Shown: positions 18,937 through 28,776, numbered from the stretch's first letter. The stretch: DNA of 64,000 bases from Sulfuricella sp. (GCA_028713975.1 JAQTNE010000012.1:16308-80307); one strand, 5' to 3'. The notes: generated by a model not told the origin, from the sequence alone. Numbers and translations: made by a program.

Positions 18937-19896
18937 ATGCTTGAGCTACCCCTGAACAAAATAGGTTCAATGGATCCGGAAGAATGCAGCATCCTGGAAG
19001 AAAACCTCGCCCTGCTGCCGGAGGAGGACACTGAATCCCCCAAAAAAGAAATGCACAAAATCGAATTCCAGGGCGATCCCACGCTCAGCTACCTTAATGA
19101 AATCGGCCGTAACCAGTTGTTGACCGCAAAGGAGGAGCGGGCACTTACCACGCTGGTCAAAAAGGGCGATTTCAATGCCCGACAACGGATGATCGAATGC
19201 AATCTCCGGCTGGTGGTCAGTATCGCCAAGCATTATACGAATCGCGGACTCGACCTGCTGGATCTGATCGAGGATGGCAACCTGGGGTTGATCCATGCGC
19301 TGGAAAAATTCGACCCGGAGCGGGGTTTCCGCTTCTCCACCTATGCCACCTGGTGGATAAGGCAGAATATCGAGCGCGCCATCATGAACCAGTCGCGCAC
19401 CATCCGCATTCCGGTGCATGTCATCCGCGAGATGAACGCTTGCCTGAAGGCATTCCGCCACCTTGAAGCCCACAAGGGCTGCGAGCCCAGTGCCGAAGAA
19501 GTGGCGCACCTGCTGGGCAAGCCAGTGGAAGACGTGCGCCATGTGTTGGGCCTGAACGACCGCATGGCATCCCTGGATACGCCGCTGGACATCGACCCGA
19601 CCCTCTCCCTGGGCGATGCGATTCCCGATGACAGCAACCTGCTACCCGAGTTGAAACTGCAACACAGCCAGCTCGAAACGCTCACGCGAGGATGGCTGAG
19701 CGAACTGGGAGACAAGCAGCGCAGCGTCACCGAGCGGCGCTTTGGCCTGAACGGCCACGCGATTCACACCCTGGAAGAAGTGGCCGATACCCTCGACATC
19801 ACCCGTGAACGGGTGCGCCAGATACAGCTTGAAGCGCTGCAATCCCTGCGCCGCTCCCTCGCACAGAAGGGCGTTTCCAAAGAAGCGCTGTTTTAA
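18937..19896 (+). CDS. rpoS: RNA polymerase sigma factor RpoS
   Basis: 319 aa, standard for RpoS. Region 1.2 has [20 protein letters not shown], region 2 has [20 protein letters not shown] and [19 protein letters not shown], and region 3 has [20 protein letters not shown], characteristic of RpoS rather than RpoD. Region 4 ends with the helix-turn-helix [25 protein letters not shown] precedes the ATG. nlpD, the usual upstream neighbour, is missing; a LexA-like repressor gene is divergent instead. Confidence 0.95.
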   Translation: MLELPLNKIGSMDPEECSILEENLALLPEEDTESPKKEMHKIEFQGDPTLSYLNEIGRNQLLTAKEERALTTLVKKGDFNARQRMIECNLRLVVSIAKHYTNRGLDLLDLIEDGNLGLIHALEKFDPERGFRFSTYATWWIRQNIERAIMNQSRTIRIPVHVIREMNACLKAFRHLEAHKGCEPSAEEVAHLLGKPVEDVRHVLGLNDRMASLDTPLDIDPTLSLGDAIPDDSNLLPELKLQHSQLETLTRGWLSELGDKQRSVTERRFGLNGHAIHTLEEVADTLDITRERVRQIQLEALQSLRRSLAQKGVSKEALF

Positions 19897-20017
19897 ACAG
19901 TCAACCGCAGATAGACGCAGATTAAAGTTGCCACCACTTTACGTTGATTTGCCTTGCCGGCGACTGAAGCTTGAGGACGCCATGGGATATCGGCGTTAGT
20001 CGGCAGTTAAATCCAAG

Positions 20018-21283
20018 TTAAGGCAAGATCGTGTCAATAACGATGCTCAGGCCCTGTTGCCCGGGCTTTACCACGCCGGTTTTTCCCTGCAAATCGCCGC
20101 TATGCGGCATGGCCTCGCCCGTCTTCGATATACGGGCACTAACAATGACTTCGGGATGACTAGACAAGTTATCGTTAGACGTCATCGCCATGGAATCGTC
20201 CAGGGTAAAGCGATAAGGAAGCTGCCCGGCGCCGATTTTCAAACTGGCCAGGGGCATTTTCGGGCCTTGCGGCAATTGCGCAAAGATAAATACCGTATCG
20301 GTCGAGCTTACCTTGGCGGCAATGTCCTTGGCCACGGTCACGGTGCCGGAGATGGATGCGGCGCTTCCCTTCCGGGGTTGCCCGTTTTTTGCCGCTCCGC
20401 CATTTTTCCCGCTCGATCGGGCCAGATTATCCGAACCGGAAGACCCGCCTGCCGCCTTCTCGGCCTGATCGGCTTCCGCCCTGATTTCCCCGGCGTAATC
20501 GGCATCTGCTGGAATTAACTTTAACAAGCGCCGCCAGTATGCGGCTGCACGGGCAAAATCCTTGGCTTGGTAGGCGGCTGCTCCGGCAAGATTCAGCGCC
20601 AACTCATCCTTATCGTTCAGCTTCAGCGCCTTGTTGATCAGCTCCTGCGGCTTGCCTTGCAGATTTCCCCCTTGCGTCATGGCGAACACGTCCGCATAGG
20701 CCGCCAGGATGCTGGAATCATCCGGAACCAGTTGAATCAGCTTGTCAAAAACGCGCGCCGCATCGTCATACCGCCCGAGCGAACTGTAACTGCGCGCCAG
20801 CATATACCACCCTGCCGCATCGTCCGGTTGCTTCTTCAGCCTGGCCTCAAGGGCGGCGATCATGGGGGCCGCATCATGTTGACCTTCTGCCTCGACGCGT
20901 GACGCAACCAGTGCATCGGGATTGCCCAGCACCATATAAATTGCCACTGCCAACACCGGAATCGCCCCGGCCAGCACATACCCCGGCCAGCGCCCAGGGG
21001 TGGCCGCAGCAGGAACGGACTCCACAGGCACATCTTCGCTCAGACGTTTTTCAATCTCCCGTTTGGCATCCTCGTATTGGGCCGTATCCAGTTCGCCGCT
21101 ATCGAGATCGGCCTTCAACTCGGCCAACTGGTCGTGATAAATAGCGATATTGGCTTCTTTGCGATCTACCTGTCCGGATTTAGTCCCGCGCCGCAGCAGC
21201 GGCGGCAGGACGAATGCCAGCGCGACCCCGATGAAAAGAAGGAAGAGCGCCCAAAACAGCGAGGTGATCCAGAAATTGGTCAT
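20018..21283 (-). CDS. ccmI: Cytochrome c biogenesis protein CcmI (CycH)
   Basis: 421 aa. Two TM helices (about 7-28 and 97-117) flank a cytoplasmic leucine-rich segment, followed by a periplasmic TPR domain (about 150-270, with WYMLARSYSSLGRYDDAARV) that holds apocytochrome c, then a C-terminal domain. It is the last ccm gene and is separated from ccmH by a 190-bp gap filled with palindromic repeats, so its expression may be uncoupled from the rest. Confidence 0.92.
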   Translation of the reverse strand: MTNFWITSLFWALFLLFIGVALAFVLPPLLRRGTKSGQVDRKEANIAIYHDQLAELKADLDSGELDTAQYEDAKREIEKRLSEDVPVESVPAAATPGRWPGYVLAGAIPVLAVAIYMVLGNPDALVASRVEAEGQHDAAPMIAALEARLKKQPDDAAGWYMLARSYSSLGRYDDAARVFDKLIQLVPDDSSILAAYADVFAMTQGGNLQGKPQELINKALKLNDKDELALNLAGAAAYQAKDFARAAAYWRRLLKLIPADADYAGEIRAEADQAEKAAGGSSGSDNLARSSGKNGGAAKNGQPRKGSAASISGTVTVAKDIAAKVSSTDTVFIFAQLPQGPKMPLASLKIGAGQLPYRFTLDDSMAMTSNDNLSSHPEVIVSARISKTGEAMPHSGDLQGKTGVVKPGQQGLSIVIDTILP

Positions 21284-21325
21284 AATTCATTTCCGTAAGA
21301 GTGAGTATCGCGGAGCGATGCATCG

Positions 21326-21455
21326 TCCCTCTCGCCCCAACCCCACCCCCATCCCATCCTTCCCCTTGAAGGGGAAGGTGTCGTTGGCCCCCTCCCCTTC
21401 AAGGGGAGGGTTGGGGTGGGGATGGGTTCGAGAGCGTTAGGAGAGAGGGAATGGA
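21326..21455. repeat. Double palindromic repeat element inside the ccm operon
   Basis: Two inner palindromes, CCTTCCCCTTGAAGGGGAAGG and CCTCCCCTTCAAGGGGAGG, are enclosed by outer inverted arms (CCCCAACCCCACCCCCATCC / GGGTTGGGGTGGGGATGGG). Read whole, it can fold as one large cruciform-like structure. It lies between ccmH and ccmI on the transcribed strand. Confidence 0.75.
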
Positions 21456-21476
21456 CGCCATAAAAAGCGAATTTCA

Positions 21477-21941
21477 TCATTCTGGATTGCGTCCATTGCC
21501 GAGAAGAGTCGCCACACGTTTTTTCTCTTCTTCGGATAAAGATTCGTCGGCGGGGCGGTTACCGCGCCGCTTGATGTAGGCAATGAGACCGCCAGCCGCC
21601 CCAATCAGCAGCGCGAATGGGCCGAACCACAGCAGCCAGGTGAGCGGCTTGACCGGCGGCTTGTACAGAACGAAATCGCCATAGCGCTGGGTGAGATAAT
21701 CGACGACCTGCTCGTCGCTCTTGCCGGCACGCATCTGTTCGCGGATTTCCTGGCGCAGATCCTGCGCCAGCTCGGCGTGCGACCCTGCCAGCGACTCGTT
21801 CTGGCACACCAGGCAACGCAAATCTTCGGACAGGTTGATCATGCGCTGCTCAAGCACAGGGTCTTCAGCCACCGGCTTGGCCTCGCCCGCCACGGCGGCA
21901 AGAGGAAAGCAGAGCGCCAGCACGATCATCCATGATTTCAT
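21477..21941 (-). CDS. ccmH: Cytochrome c-type biogenesis protein CcmH
   Basis: 154 aa. A signal-type N-terminus (MKSWMIVLALCFPLAAVAGE) is followed by the thiol motif LRCLVCQNESLAGSHAELAQ and a C-terminal TM helix (about 105-125). Anchored in the inner membrane facing the periplasm, it reduces apocytochrome c CxxCH cysteines in the heme ligation complex. It overlaps ccmG by 4 bp. Confidence 0.95.
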   Translation of the reverse strand: MKSWMIVLALCFPLAAVAGEAKPVAEDPVLEQRMINLSEDLRCLVCQNESLAGSHAELAQDLRQEIREQMRAGKSDEQVVDYLTQRYGDFVLYKPPVKPLTWLLWFGPFALLIGAAGGLIAYIKRRGNRPADESLSEEEKKRVATLLGNGRNPE

Positions 21942-22462
21942 TTCTGCAACTCCTTCACCAAGGGAAGAATTTTCTTGTCCAGACTTTCGCGTGACACCGG
22001 GCCGGTTTGTTTGTAACGGATGACGCCATTTTTGTCGATGAGGTAAGTCTCGGGGACGCCGTACACACCGAAATTGATGCCCGCCCGGCCATCGAGATCG
22101 ACCACGGTTTCCACATAGGGATTGCCGAAGCGGTCAAGCACGGCCTGCGCGTCCGCAGGCTGATCCTTGTAGTCCATGCCATAAATCGGCACGATGCCTT
22201 GCTTTGAAAGTTCCAGCAACGTTTCGTGCTCCTGCCGGCAGGATCCACACCACGATGCCCACACGTTAAGCAGCCAGACCTTGCCGCGCAAATCAGTCAG
22301 GCTCAAGCGCTTGGCCGGATCGGACAGCAGCGCAAGCTGAAAATCGGGTGCGGGCTTGCCAACCAGCGGCGAAGGCACTTCATGCGGGTCAAGCTTGAGT
22401 CCGATGCCGAGGAATCCGACCAGCACCAGAAAAATAGCCAGGGGAATCAGAAAACGCTTCAT
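21938..22462 (-). CDS. ccmG: Thiol:disulfide interchange protein CcmG/DsbE
   Basis: 174 aa membrane-anchored periplasmic thioredoxin. One N-terminal TM helix (about 5-22) precedes a thioredoxin fold with the active site WASWCGSCRQEHETLL (WCGSC, where many relatives have WCPTC) and the cis-Pro region VYGVPETYLIDKNGVIRYKQ. It keeps apocytochrome cysteines reduced for heme attachment. It overlaps both ccmF and ccmH by 4 bp. Confidence 0.95.
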   Translation of the reverse strand: MKRFLIPLAIFLVLVGFLGIGLKLDPHEVPSPLVGKPAPDFQLALLSDPAKRLSLTDLRGKVWLLNVWASWCGSCRQEHETLLELSKQGIVPIYGMDYKDQPADAQAVLDRFGNPYVETVVDLDGRAGINFGVYGVPETYLIDKNGVIRYKQTGPVSRESLDKKILPLVKELQK

Positions 22463-24387
22463 GCTTCAGCACCTTTCTTGCGCGACGCGTTACGGTAACG
22501 CCGGTCGCTAATTGCCAGCAGGCCGCCCAGCGCCATCAGCACCGCGCCGATCCATATCCACACCACAAACGGCTTGTGGAACAGCCGCACGCTCCAGGCG
22601 CCGCCGTCCAACGGCTCGCCTAATGCGACATAGAGATCGCGGGTAATGCCATAATCAATCGCCGACTCAGTGAAGGGCATGCCAGACGCGGCATAAGTGC
22701 GTTTTTCCGGATACAGCACGGCAACAGGTTTGCCGCCACGGCTCACTTCCAGGGTGCCGCGCGCCGCCTTGTAATTGGGGCCATCCAGGTCTTTCGTTCC
22801 CTTGAACAGGAAGGTGTAGCCCTGCAAGGTAGCCGTGTCGCCCACGTTCATGCGCACATTGCGCTCGCTCTCGTAGGCCGACACCATGGTGATGCCGATG
22901 ACGGTAACGGCCACGCCGAAGTGTGCAAAATGCATACCGTAAAAGTTCGCCGACCAGCCTGCACCGGTGCGCAAACGGCCCTGCACGCCGATCGCCACGG
23001 TAATGACGATCCACAGCGCCAGCAGGTAGCCCAGCGAGACCATCGGTTTCCACGCGCCCAAGGTCAACGGCAGCAACAGCGCCACTACCACGCTGGCGGC
23101 AAAGCCCCATTTCAGGCGGCGCGCCAATTCAGGCACATCCGCTTGCTTCCAGCGCGCCAGCGGGCCGATGCCGATCAGGAACAGCAAGGGCGTAACGAGA
23201 GGCACGAACACCGCATTGAAATAGGGTGCGCCGACCGAAATCTTGCCCAGGCCGAGCGCATCAAGAAACAACGGATAGAGCGTGCCCAGCAGCACCGAAG
23301 CAGTCGCCGTTAGCAGCAGGATGTTGTTGGCCATCAGGAAGGATTCACGCGACACCAGCGCAAAGCGCCCGCCCAGCCCGACTTGGGAGGCACGGAAGGC
23401 GAACAGCAGCAGCGAGCCGCCGATCACCACGGCGAGAAAGCCGAGAATGAACAATCCGCGCGCCGGGTCGGTGGCGAAGGAATGCACCGACGACAGCACG
23501 CCGGAACGCACCAGGAAGGTACCGAGCAGGCTCAGGGAAAATGCCGCGATGGCAAGAAACACCGTCCACGCCTTGAAGCTGCCGCGCTTCTCCGTCACGG
23601 CCAGGGAATGGATCAGCGCCGTGCCCACCAGCCAAGGCATCAGCGAGGCATTCTCGGTGGGATCCCAGAACCACCAGCCGCCCCAGCCCAGTTCGTAATA
23701 GGCCCACCAGCTACCCATCATGATACCCAGCGTCATGAACACCCACGCCGCCGTTGTCCAGGGGCGCGACCAGCGCGCCCAACTGGCGTCCAGCTTGCCG
23801 GAAATCAGTGCGGCGATGGCAAAGGCGAAAGCAATCGAGAAGCCGACATAGCCCATATACAGAATCGGTGGGTGCACCACCATGCCCGGATCCTGCAGCA
23901 TCGGATTGAGGTCGGAGCCGTCCAGGGCAGCGGGTAGCAGCCGCAGGAAAGGATTGGACGTGGTCAGCATGAACAACAGGAAACCGCAGCTGACCAGCCC
24001 CATCACGCCGATCACCCGCGCCACCATGTCGTCGGGCAGATGGCGGCTGAACAGGGTTACCGCAAAAGTCCACAAGGCAAGAATCAGCGTCCATAGCAGC
24101 AACGAGCCTTCATGCGAGCCCCAGGTAGCGGTAAAGCGATAGACCGGTGGCAGCTTTGAAAAGGAATGCTGTGCAACATTCAGCACCGAAAAATCGTTGA
24201 CCAGAAACGAATAAGCCAGACAGCCGAAGGCGGTGGCGACGAACAGAAACTGGGCTTGCGCCGCAGGCCTGGCGACAGCCATCCACGACGGGGCGTTGCG
24301 TGCGGCACCCGCCAGCGGCAGGATGGATTGCGTAAGCGCCAGCAGCAGCGCCAGAATGAGTGCGAAATGGCCGAGTTCCGGGATCAT
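22459..24387 (-). CDS. ccmF: Heme lyase subunit CcmF
   Basis: 642 aa, about 15 TM helices, the expected size. The WWD heme-handling domain is seen at GWGGWWFWDPTENASLMPWL (about 230-250), with conserved periplasmic histidines around it. CcmF receives heme from CcmE and attaches it to apocytochrome c with CcmH/I. It is tightly coupled to ccmE upstream and ccmG downstream. Confidence 0.97.
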   Translation of the reverse strand: MIPELGHFALILALLLALTQSILPLAGAARNAPSWMAVARPAAQAQFLFVATAFGCLAYSFLVNDFSVLNVAQHSFSKLPPVYRFTATWGSHEGSLLLWTLILALWTFAVTLFSRHLPDDMVARVIGVMGLVSCGFLLFMLTTSNPFLRLLPAALDGSDLNPMLQDPGMVVHPPILYMGYVGFSIAFAFAIAALISGKLDASWARWSRPWTTAAWVFMTLGIMMGSWWAYYELGWGGWWFWDPTENASLMPWLVGTALIHSLAVTEKRGSFKAWTVFLAIAAFSLSLLGTFLVRSGVLSSVHSFATDPARGLFILGFLAVVIGGSLLLFAFRASQVGLGGRFALVSRESFLMANNILLLTATASVLLGTLYPLFLDALGLGKISVGAPYFNAVFVPLVTPLLFLIGIGPLARWKQADVPELARRLKWGFAASVVVALLLPLTLGAWKPMVSLGYLLALWIVITVAIGVQGRLRTGAGWSANFYGMHFAHFGVAVTVIGITMVSAYESERNVRMNVGDTATLQGYTFLFKGTKDLDGPNYKAARGTLEVSRGGKPVAVLYPEKRTYAASGMPFTESAIDYGITRDLYVALGEPLDGGAWSVRLFHKPFVVWIWIGAVLMALGGLLAISDRRYRNASRKKGAEA

Positions 24388-24845
24388 TATTTTCCTTGGG
24401 GCAACACTAACGTCTTCTTGGCTTTTTCCGCCTGTTCCAGCGCACCAGCCGCTTCAGGCGGCATATAGTTTTCGTCGTGCTTGGCCAACACCTGTTCTGC
24501 GATGAATACGCCGCTGCCGTCAAGCCGGCCTTCCGCCACCACGCCTTTGCCTTCCTTGAACAGGTCGGGCAGGACGCCTTTGTAAGTCACTGCAAGGGTC
24601 TGCGCCGTATCGGTGACGCGGAAGTGCGCCGTTATGCCATCCTGTTCGCGTCGCAGGCTACCGCTCTCGACCAGCCCGCCAACGCGAAAGACACGGTCGC
24701 GCGGCGCTTCGCCCTTGGCTACTTGGGTTGGGCTGAAGAAGAAAACCAGGTTGCTGCGAAACGCGTTGAGCACCAGCGCTGCCACGGCTCCCAGCGCCAT
24801 CACCACAACGGCAATCAATATCAGTTTTTTATGTCGTGCTTTCAT
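24387..24845 (-). CDS. ccmE: Heme chaperone CcmE
   Basis: 152 aa, one N-terminal TM helix (about 8-28) and a periplasmic OB-fold. The covalent heme-binding histidine is in [14 protein letters not shown] (about residue 127), followed by the expected Tyr. It carries heme from the CcmABC complex to CcmF. It overlaps ccmD by 17 bp. Confidence 0.96.
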   Translation of the reverse strand: MKARHKKLILIAVVVMALGAVAALVLNAFRSNLVFFFSPTQVAKGEAPRDRVFRVGGLVESGSLRREQDGITAHFRVTDTAQTLAVTYKGVLPDLFKEGKGVVAEGRLDGSGVFIAEQVLAKHDENYMPPEAAGALEQAEKAKKTLVLPQGK

Positions 24846-25023
24846 CTTCTTTCACCCTGCCGTATTTCACTGTGAGTCGCGCCAGCGTCAACGCTTTTTG
24901 CCGATGCGATCTCAATAGCCATATTTCGCCGGCGATCAGGACAGCGGTCACGCCGAACGAGCCCCATACATAGAGGGCATAGCCCCCCATATGGAGAAAT
25001 TCCTGCCAGCTATTCCAGTTCAT
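24829..25023 (-). CDS. ccmD: Heme exporter protein CcmD
   Basis: 64 aa from [20 protein letters not shown]. One TM helix (about 14-36) and a basic C-terminal tail, the CcmD pattern. It helps release holo-CcmE from CcmABC. Its ATG overlaps the ccmC stop by 4 bp; a slightly longer frame upstream lies inside ccmC. Confidence 0.93.
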   Translation of the reverse strand: MNWNSWQEFLHMGGYALYVWGSFGVTAVLIAGEIWLLRSHRQKALTLARLTVKYGRVKEDESTT

Positions 25024-25766
25024 ACCTCGGTCTCCAGCAGTTGCGCTACCCACTGAGTGTTTCGCTCACGCTCCAGAATGATGCTGCGCACCCGCGACAG
25101 CGACGCCGCGATGGCATACATCCAAACGGCCAATGCCATGACCATCATGCCCTCGAGCATGATGGTCGCCATGCTCGGCGCCTTGGTCATGCTCACCGAA
25201 GCACCCTGATGCAGCGTGTTCCACCACCTGACTGAAAAGTAAATGATCGGCACATTGACCACGCCCACCAGCGCAATCAAGGCGCCAGCGCGGTCGGCAC
25301 GGCGCGGATCGTCGATCGCCGCCTGCAATGCCATGAAACCCAGATACAGAAAGAACAGGATCAACTCGGAAGTCAGGCGCGCATCCCACACCCACCATGC
25401 ACCCCAGGTCGGCTTACCCCACAGCGCGCCGGTCCACAACGAAACGAAAGTCAGCATGGCGCCGGTCGGCGCGAGTGCGCTCGCCATCATGAACGACAGG
25501 CGGGTATTGAAAGCCAGGCCAAACGCCGCCCAGCCCGCCATCACGACATAGATGAACATCGACATCCAGGAGGCGGGCACGTGAATGAAAATGATGCGGT
25601 AAGCCTCGCTCTGCTGGAAATCGGTGGGCGCCAGGAAAAACGAGATATACAGTCCCACCGCGCCGAGTAAGGCCGCCGCACCGTAGAACCACGGAATCAT
25701 CTTTCCGGCCAGGGCATAAAAAGTGGCCGGAGAGGAATATTTATACAGGTTAAATCTGCTTGTCAT
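25020..25766 (-). CDS. ccmC: Heme exporter/transfer protein CcmC
   Basis: 248 aa, six TM helices. The WWD-type heme motif is GKPTWGAWWVWDARLTSELI (about 120-140) and flanking histidines are present (IIFIHVPASWMSMFIYVV). CcmC delivers heme to CcmE in the inner membrane. Overlaps ccmB and ccmD by 4 bp each. Confidence 0.96.
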   Translation of the reverse strand: MTSRFNLYKYSSPATFYALAGKMIPWFYGAAALLGAVGLYISFFLAPTDFQQSEAYRIIFIHVPASWMSMFIYVVMAGWAAFGLAFNTRLSFMMASALAPTGAMLTFVSLWTGALWGKPTWGAWWVWDARLTSELILFFLYLGFMALQAAIDDPRRADRAGALIALVGVVNVPIIYFSVRWWNTLHQGASVSMTKAPSMATIMLEGMMVMALAVWMYAIAASLSRVRSIILERERNTQWVAQLLETEV

Positions 25767-26437
25767 TCAATCGAAATCCGCAACGCCGCCGACACCGCCC
25801 ACGGCGTCAGCATGAAGGCCAAAATTAAAATACCGCCCAGCAGCGACAGGTGCGCCTCGGAACCCAGTTCCGACATCGCGCCATCCACCGCGCCAGCGCC
25901 GAAAATCAGCACCGGGATGTAGAGCGGCAGCACCAGCAGCGACACCAGCACCCCGCCGCCGCGCAGCCCCAAGGTCAAGGCCGCGCCAATCGCGCCGATC
26001 AACGAAAGCACCGGCGTGCCGAGCAACAGCGAAAACACCAGCACTGCCAGCGCATCGCCCGACAGGCCGAACTGCACACCCAGCACGGGTGCCATGAGGA
26101 TCAGCGGCACCCCGCTCACCAGCCAGTGCGCCAGAATCTTACCGGTTATCCAGACCACCGGCGGGGTCGGCGTCAAAACAAGCTGTTCCAGAGTGCCGTC
26201 GGCGTAATCGCCGGCAAACATCCGTCCGAGGGAAAGCATTGCCGCCAGCAGGGCGGCCACCCATACCACTCCGCCCCCCATCAGGCGCAGCAGCTTGGGA
26301 TCGGGTCCGACACCGAGCGGAAACAGGCTGGCGACGATGACGAAAAAAAACAGCACGGTAAGCACGTCCCCGCGCCGCCTCATCGCCAGCATCAACTCGC
26401 GCCGCAGCAGGATGAAAACAGTCTGCGCGGCATTCAT
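25763..26437 (-). CDS. ccmB: Heme exporter protein CcmB
   Basis: 224 aa from MNAAQTVFILLRRELMLAMR; upstream in-frame codons lie within ccmA and are not conserved. Six TM helices, with the CcmB motif DYADGTLEQLVLTPTPPVVW. It is the membrane subunit of the CcmAB ABC complex. It overlaps ccmA by 4 bp. Confidence 0.95.
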   Translation of the reverse strand: MNAAQTVFILLRRELMLAMRRRGDVLTVLFFFVIVASLFPLGVGPDPKLLRLMGGGVVWVAALLAAMLSLGRMFAGDYADGTLEQLVLTPTPPVVWITGKILAHWLVSGVPLILMAPVLGVQFGLSGDALAVLVFSLLLGTPVLSLIGAIGAALTLGLRGGGVLVSLLVLPLYIPVLIFGAGAVDGAMSELGSEAHLSLLGGILILAFMLTPWAVSAALRISIE

Positions 26438-27051
26438 GCCGACAAATCCAGAATCTTGGGCGTTATGCCCGGAATCATGACCGGCTGGTGCGTGGTCAGC
26501 AATGCCATGCCGCCCCGGCGCAAATGTTCGCCGATCAGCGACTGCACCAGTTGCAGCGCAGCCTGGTCGAGCGCAGTCAGCGGTTCGTCGAGTATCCACA
26601 GCCTGGCCTTGACCAGCAGCAGGCGCGAAAGCGCAACGCGCCGCCGCTGCCCTTGTGACAGCGATTTGGCCGGCAGGTTCAGGCAGTGGCCCAACCCAAG
26701 ATGCCCGAGCGCCCCTTTCACTTCTTCATGATCTACCGGAATTCCCGCCAGACGGCAGGAAAAATCAAGGTTCTCGAAAGCGCTCAGATCTTCCTTGACC
26801 GCTGGAGCATGGCCGAAATAAGCCATTCCAGCATGGTAGCTTTCGCGCACTGCGGCGATCTTCTCGCCCTGCCACAGGATTTCGCCAAATTCTGGCGCCA
26901 GCAGGCCGCACACCATGCGCAGCAGGCTGGTCTTGCCGCTGCCATTGGCACCCTGCACCAGCAACAGTTCGCCCCCGTGCAGCGTGAAATTCAGGTGGCT
27001 GAACAGCGCACGCTCGCCCCGTACGCAAGCAAGGTCTTTCCCTTCAAGCAT
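26434..27051 (-). CDS. ccmA: Heme exporter ATP-binding protein CcmA
   Basis: 205 aa ABC ATPase, first gene of the ccm operon. Walker A is GANGSGKTSLLRM, the signature is LSQGQRRRVALSRL (SQGQ form) and Walker B is LWILDEPLTALDQ. It powers release of holo-CcmE with CcmB. The ATG is preceded by AT-rich sequence that should hold the operon promoter. Confidence 0.95.
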   Translation of the reverse strand: MLEGKDLACVRGERALFSHLNFTLHGGELLLVQGANGSGKTSLLRMVCGLLAPEFGEILWQGEKIAAVRESYHAGMAYFGHAPAVKEDLSAFENLDFSCRLAGIPVDHEEVKGALGHLGLGHCLNLPAKSLSQGQRRRVALSRLLLVKARLWILDEPLTALDQAALQLVQSLIGEHLRRGGMALLTTHQPVMIPGITPKILDLSA

Positions 27052-27485
27052 TAATAATTAATCCAGAATTTCAGAAACGATTATTTTTGGTGCATCCAAC
27101 CTGCCAAGAAAGGAATTGTACTGGAAAAACCCGGAAACAATGACCACGGGAACCATGGGGTGATCCAAAATGGCCGGGAAACGCCCGCCTGCCAACCGAG
27201 AGAAGTACCCGCCGATACCCGTCAGATCATCCCTGAATCTCATAAATTTCAAGCCCGCCGATGGAACCACCGGGGTAATATCTCTCGAATTATGTTATAT
27301 TTTTGCTCAATATTCTTCTCGGAAAATCCGAACTTGCGAGTTTAAAAACTGCCTAAATGAAGAGTGTGCCAAATTGGGAACGGGCAGTACATAATTCTGA
27401 CGACGCCTCCTGCACCAGCAGCCGGTCAGAATGACCTGCCGAAATCGGCCCGGATAAGCTTTGCGACTGGAAGGCCGGATCATTT
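27052..27485. other. Divergent regulatory gap between ccmA and the PilZ gene
   Basis: 434 bp without a convincing gene. The part near 27290-27350 is AT-rich and is the likeliest place for divergent promoters; no box pair was good enough to call. A 70-codon minus frame here has no ribosome-binding site. Confidence 0.5.
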
Positions 27486-28295
27486 ATGACAAAATCCAAG
27501 AAACAATTTAACGTGGAATCACACTCAACCAGCCCCAATGCCATTGGTCAGACCGACATACTGAAAGCCGATGATGATTACGGCAAGTATGAAGTTCGCC
27601 AACCCAATGAGATTATTCACATACTTCGCTCCCTCATGGAGAGTGGCGACTTGATGAGCGCCAGCTTCGACCAGGGGAAACATTTCATGTTGACCGCCAT
27701 TACCGGTATCGACCCGCAGCAGGAGATGATCTTTTTGGATTTTGGTTCCATTGAGAAGCAAAACCAGAAAATTCTCGATAAGGAAAAAATTATTTTCGTC
27801 GCCTCTCACGACAACGTAAAAATTCAATTTACCGCCAACAAAATTGAGAAAACGATATTCGAAGGCCGCGACGCATTCAGAATCAAGTTGCCCGATTCAT
27901 TAGTCAGGCTGCAGCGGCGGGAATATTACCGCCCTCTTTTGCCGGTCTTCATCCCGTTGAAATGCACCATCCTGATGGAAGACGGTTACCCGATTGAACT
28001 GGTGGTTGTGGACATCAGTATCGGCGGCATCAACATAACGCTTCCGCCAACGGAAACAGGATTTGAGCCGGGAACGATATTCCATGGATGCACGATGGAA
28101 TTGCCCAATGTCGGAACCATCAACACCGACATGAAAGTCGTCAGTGTGTTCGAAGTAACCCTCAAGAACGGGGCAAAGAGCAAGCGTGCGGGCTGTAGTT
28201 TTATCGATTTGCCGCAGAAAATGCAGGCCATGATTCAACGCTTCGTCATCAAGGTGGAGCGGAAGCGGATATTGATGCAGCCGGACAAAAAGTAG
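27486..28295 (+). CDS. YcgR-like c-di-GMP receptor (PilZ domain)
   Basis: 269 aa, cytoplasmic. The N-terminal YcgR-type domain (about 25-140) contains EVRQPNEIIHILRSLMESGD. The C-terminal PilZ domain (about 145-260) has the c-di-GMP-binding RxxxR (REYYR) and DxSxxG (DISIGG) motifs, both intact. In enteric bacteria YcgR brakes the flagellar motor; no motility gene lies nearby, so the output is open. Two predicted cyclases are encoded in this window. Confidence 0.88.
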   Translation: MTKSKKQFNVESHSTSPNAIGQTDILKADDDYGKYEVRQPNEIIHILRSLMESGDLMSASFDQGKHFMLTAITGIDPQQEMIFLDFGSIEKQNQKILDKEKIIFVASHDNVKIQFTANKIEKTIFEGRDAFRIKLPDSLVRLQRREYYRPLLPVFIPLKCTILMEDGYPIELVVVDISIGGINITLPPTETGFEPGTIFHGCTMELPNVGTINTDMKVVSVFEVTLKNGAKSKRAGCSFIDLPQKMQAMIQRFVIKVERKRILMQPDKK

Positions 28296-28352
28296 TTATT
28301 TGTCTGATCTGAATAGCCCGCCCGGAAGCAGTACATTTCTGACTAGCGAAAA

Positions 28353-28390
28353 AATAAAGGGGTTAGACCTTTCAGTCTACCCCCTTTATT
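28353..28390. terminator. Bidirectional-looking terminator after the PilZ gene
   Basis: ATAAAGGGG-TTAGAC pairs with GTCTA-CCCCCTTTAT, with A- and T-rich flanks on either side, about 60 bp after the PilZ gene stop. Confidence 0.75.
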
Positions 28391-28485
28391 TAGGCTATGT
28401 CTGCATTACCTGTTGAAAACGGCTTTCCCATCCCACCGCCTGTCAAGCAGTGTCCAATAATTTTCACTACAGTGCCACAAATAAA

Positions 28486-28516
28486 AAGGGCCTACATTTC
28501 TGCAGACCCCTTTGTT
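28486..28516 (-). terminator. Terminator of the lysC - tRNA-Ser - tRNA-Arg unit
   Basis: On the minus strand AAGGGGTCTGCA pairs with TGTAGGCCCTT across a GAAA tetraloop, followed by TTTATTT. It begins 4 nt after the CCA end of tRNA-Arg. Confidence 0.8.
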
Positions 28517-28519
28517 TAC

Positions 28520-28596
28520 TGGTGCGCCGGAAGGGATTCGAACCCCTGACCCCTTGGTTCGTAGCCAAGTACTCTATCCAGCTGAGCTACCGGCGC
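28520..28596 (-). tRNA. tRNA-Arg (anticodon ACG)
   Basis: A 77-nt cloverleaf: acceptor GCGCCGG/CCGGCGC, anticodon arm CTTGG-CTACGAA-CCAAG (anticodon ACG, wobble A normally deaminated to inosine), T arm GGGGTTCGAATCCC, CCA encoded. It lies after tRNA-Ser and before a terminator. Confidence 0.97.
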
Positions 28597-28639
28597 GTTG
28601 TGAAGGCGGCATTGTAAACAAAACACCGCTATCGTGCAA

Positions 28640-28732
28640 TGGCGGAGAGAGAGGGATTCGAACCCTCGGTAAGGCAATAAACCCTACGCTCCCTTAGCAG
28701 GGGAGTACCTTCGACCACTCGGCCATCTCTCC
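28640..28732 (-). tRNA. tRNA-Ser (anticodon GCT)
   Basis: 93 nt with the long variable arm typical of tRNA-Ser. Acceptor GGAGAGA, anticodon arm CTCCC-CTGCTAA-GGGAG (anticodon GCT), T arm GAGGGTTCGAATCCCTC, CCA encoded. It lies 44 bp after lysC on the same strand. Confidence 0.96.
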
Positions 28733-28776
28733 GAAGTGCGCAAGGATACCGTTTTGGCCCTGAAAGGTCAAACCGC

